Origin: Rheinheimera mangrovi
Lineage (GTDB): Bacteria > Pseudomonadota > Gammaproteobacteria > Enterobacterales > Alteromonadaceae
Assembly: GCF_003990335.1 (NCBI RefSeq)
Contig: NZ_CP034683.1
Location: 2,649,501-2,713,500 of the forward strand
DNA length: 64,000 bases
Reading direction: 5' to 3'
Part shown: positions 63,906 through 64,000 of the stretch, one piece after another
Layout of the letters: each line of letters begins with the position of its first letter
Position numbering within the stretch: position 1 is the first letter of the stretch
Notes under the pieces: model-generated
The model's input: only the letters and a program-made list of their open reading frames with translations
What the model was told of the DNA's origin: nothing
The model's database searches: none
Program-made: the position numbers and the translations under genes

Positions 63906-64000
63906 CACTTTTTTCCTCTAATTTTGTTGTATCTACAGCTATCCGAATCAAACTGTGCGCAGTATGGTAAACAAAATCAGACTCGTCAAACAAAAATTTT

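Noticed and set aside
1..64000. CRISPR array, tRNA, rRNA, insertion sequence or prophage
   Set aside because: No regularly spaced repeats, no cloverleaf-like blocks, no transposase or phage structural genes were recognised.

Overview
The window looks like a piece of a gammaproteobacterial chromosome, most like the Rheinheimera/Alishewanella/Shewanella group of Alteromonadales-type bacteria. This is inferred from housekeeping genes (class I fumarase, FadR, DsbB, PrmB-AroC-YfcL, SmrB, SixA, MaoP) combined with many secreted S9 peptidases, a rhombosortase, large PAS/GGDEF/EAL proteins and an RpoE-ChrR sigma/anti-sigma pair. Base composition looks even. I see no tRNA, rRNA, CRISPR, insertion sequence or prophage.

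Layout. 1-7.1 kb is the most accessory-like part: a truncated TPR sensor-type protein, a decayed small gene, a pRiA4b ORF-3-like protein, a large discoidin/di-heme lipoprotein, a pirin and an orphan mini-FliF/YscJ-like membrane protein. 7.3-20.9 kb holds LemA-M48 protease, a 1517-residue PAS/GAF/GGDEF/EAL protein, a YjbR protein, an S9 peptidase, class I fumarase, PabB and a Nudix CoA pyrophosphatase. 21-34 kb holds L-serine dehydratase, an RND adaptor-permease pair, a lone CBM48 protein, a FabH-like ketosynthase, a MoxR-VWA-RDD cluster, cysteine synthase and an isochorismatase-family hydrolase divergent from a GlxA-type regulator. 34-45 kb holds a small lipoprotein, an enoyl-CoA hydratase, gamma-glutamyltransferase, rhombosortase, two divergent RluA-like pseudouridine synthases, a second S9 peptidase and an EF-hand membrane protein. 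45-50 kb holds azoreductase divergent from an ECF sigma/ChrR pair, then a very unusual cysteine desulfurase-persulfide dioxygenase-rhodanese fusion. 50-64 kb is conserved core: fadR, dsbB, fklB, yfcL, an ATP-NAD kinase-like gene, an MFS transporter, aroC, prmB, smrB, sixA, an insulinase-family protease, a second GGDEF/EAL protein and maoP.

The candidate for an undescribed system is the 748-residue triple fusion at 47675-49921. It joins three consecutive steps of cysteine-sulfur handling (persulfide formation, persulfide oxidation, sulfur transfer) in one polypeptide, behind a promoter carrying two overlapping palindromes. Secondary items are the mini-FliF protein, a composite palindrome-plus-terminator element at gene ends, and three dispersed intergenic repeat families. 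Protein families were assigned by reading motifs; no database search was run.
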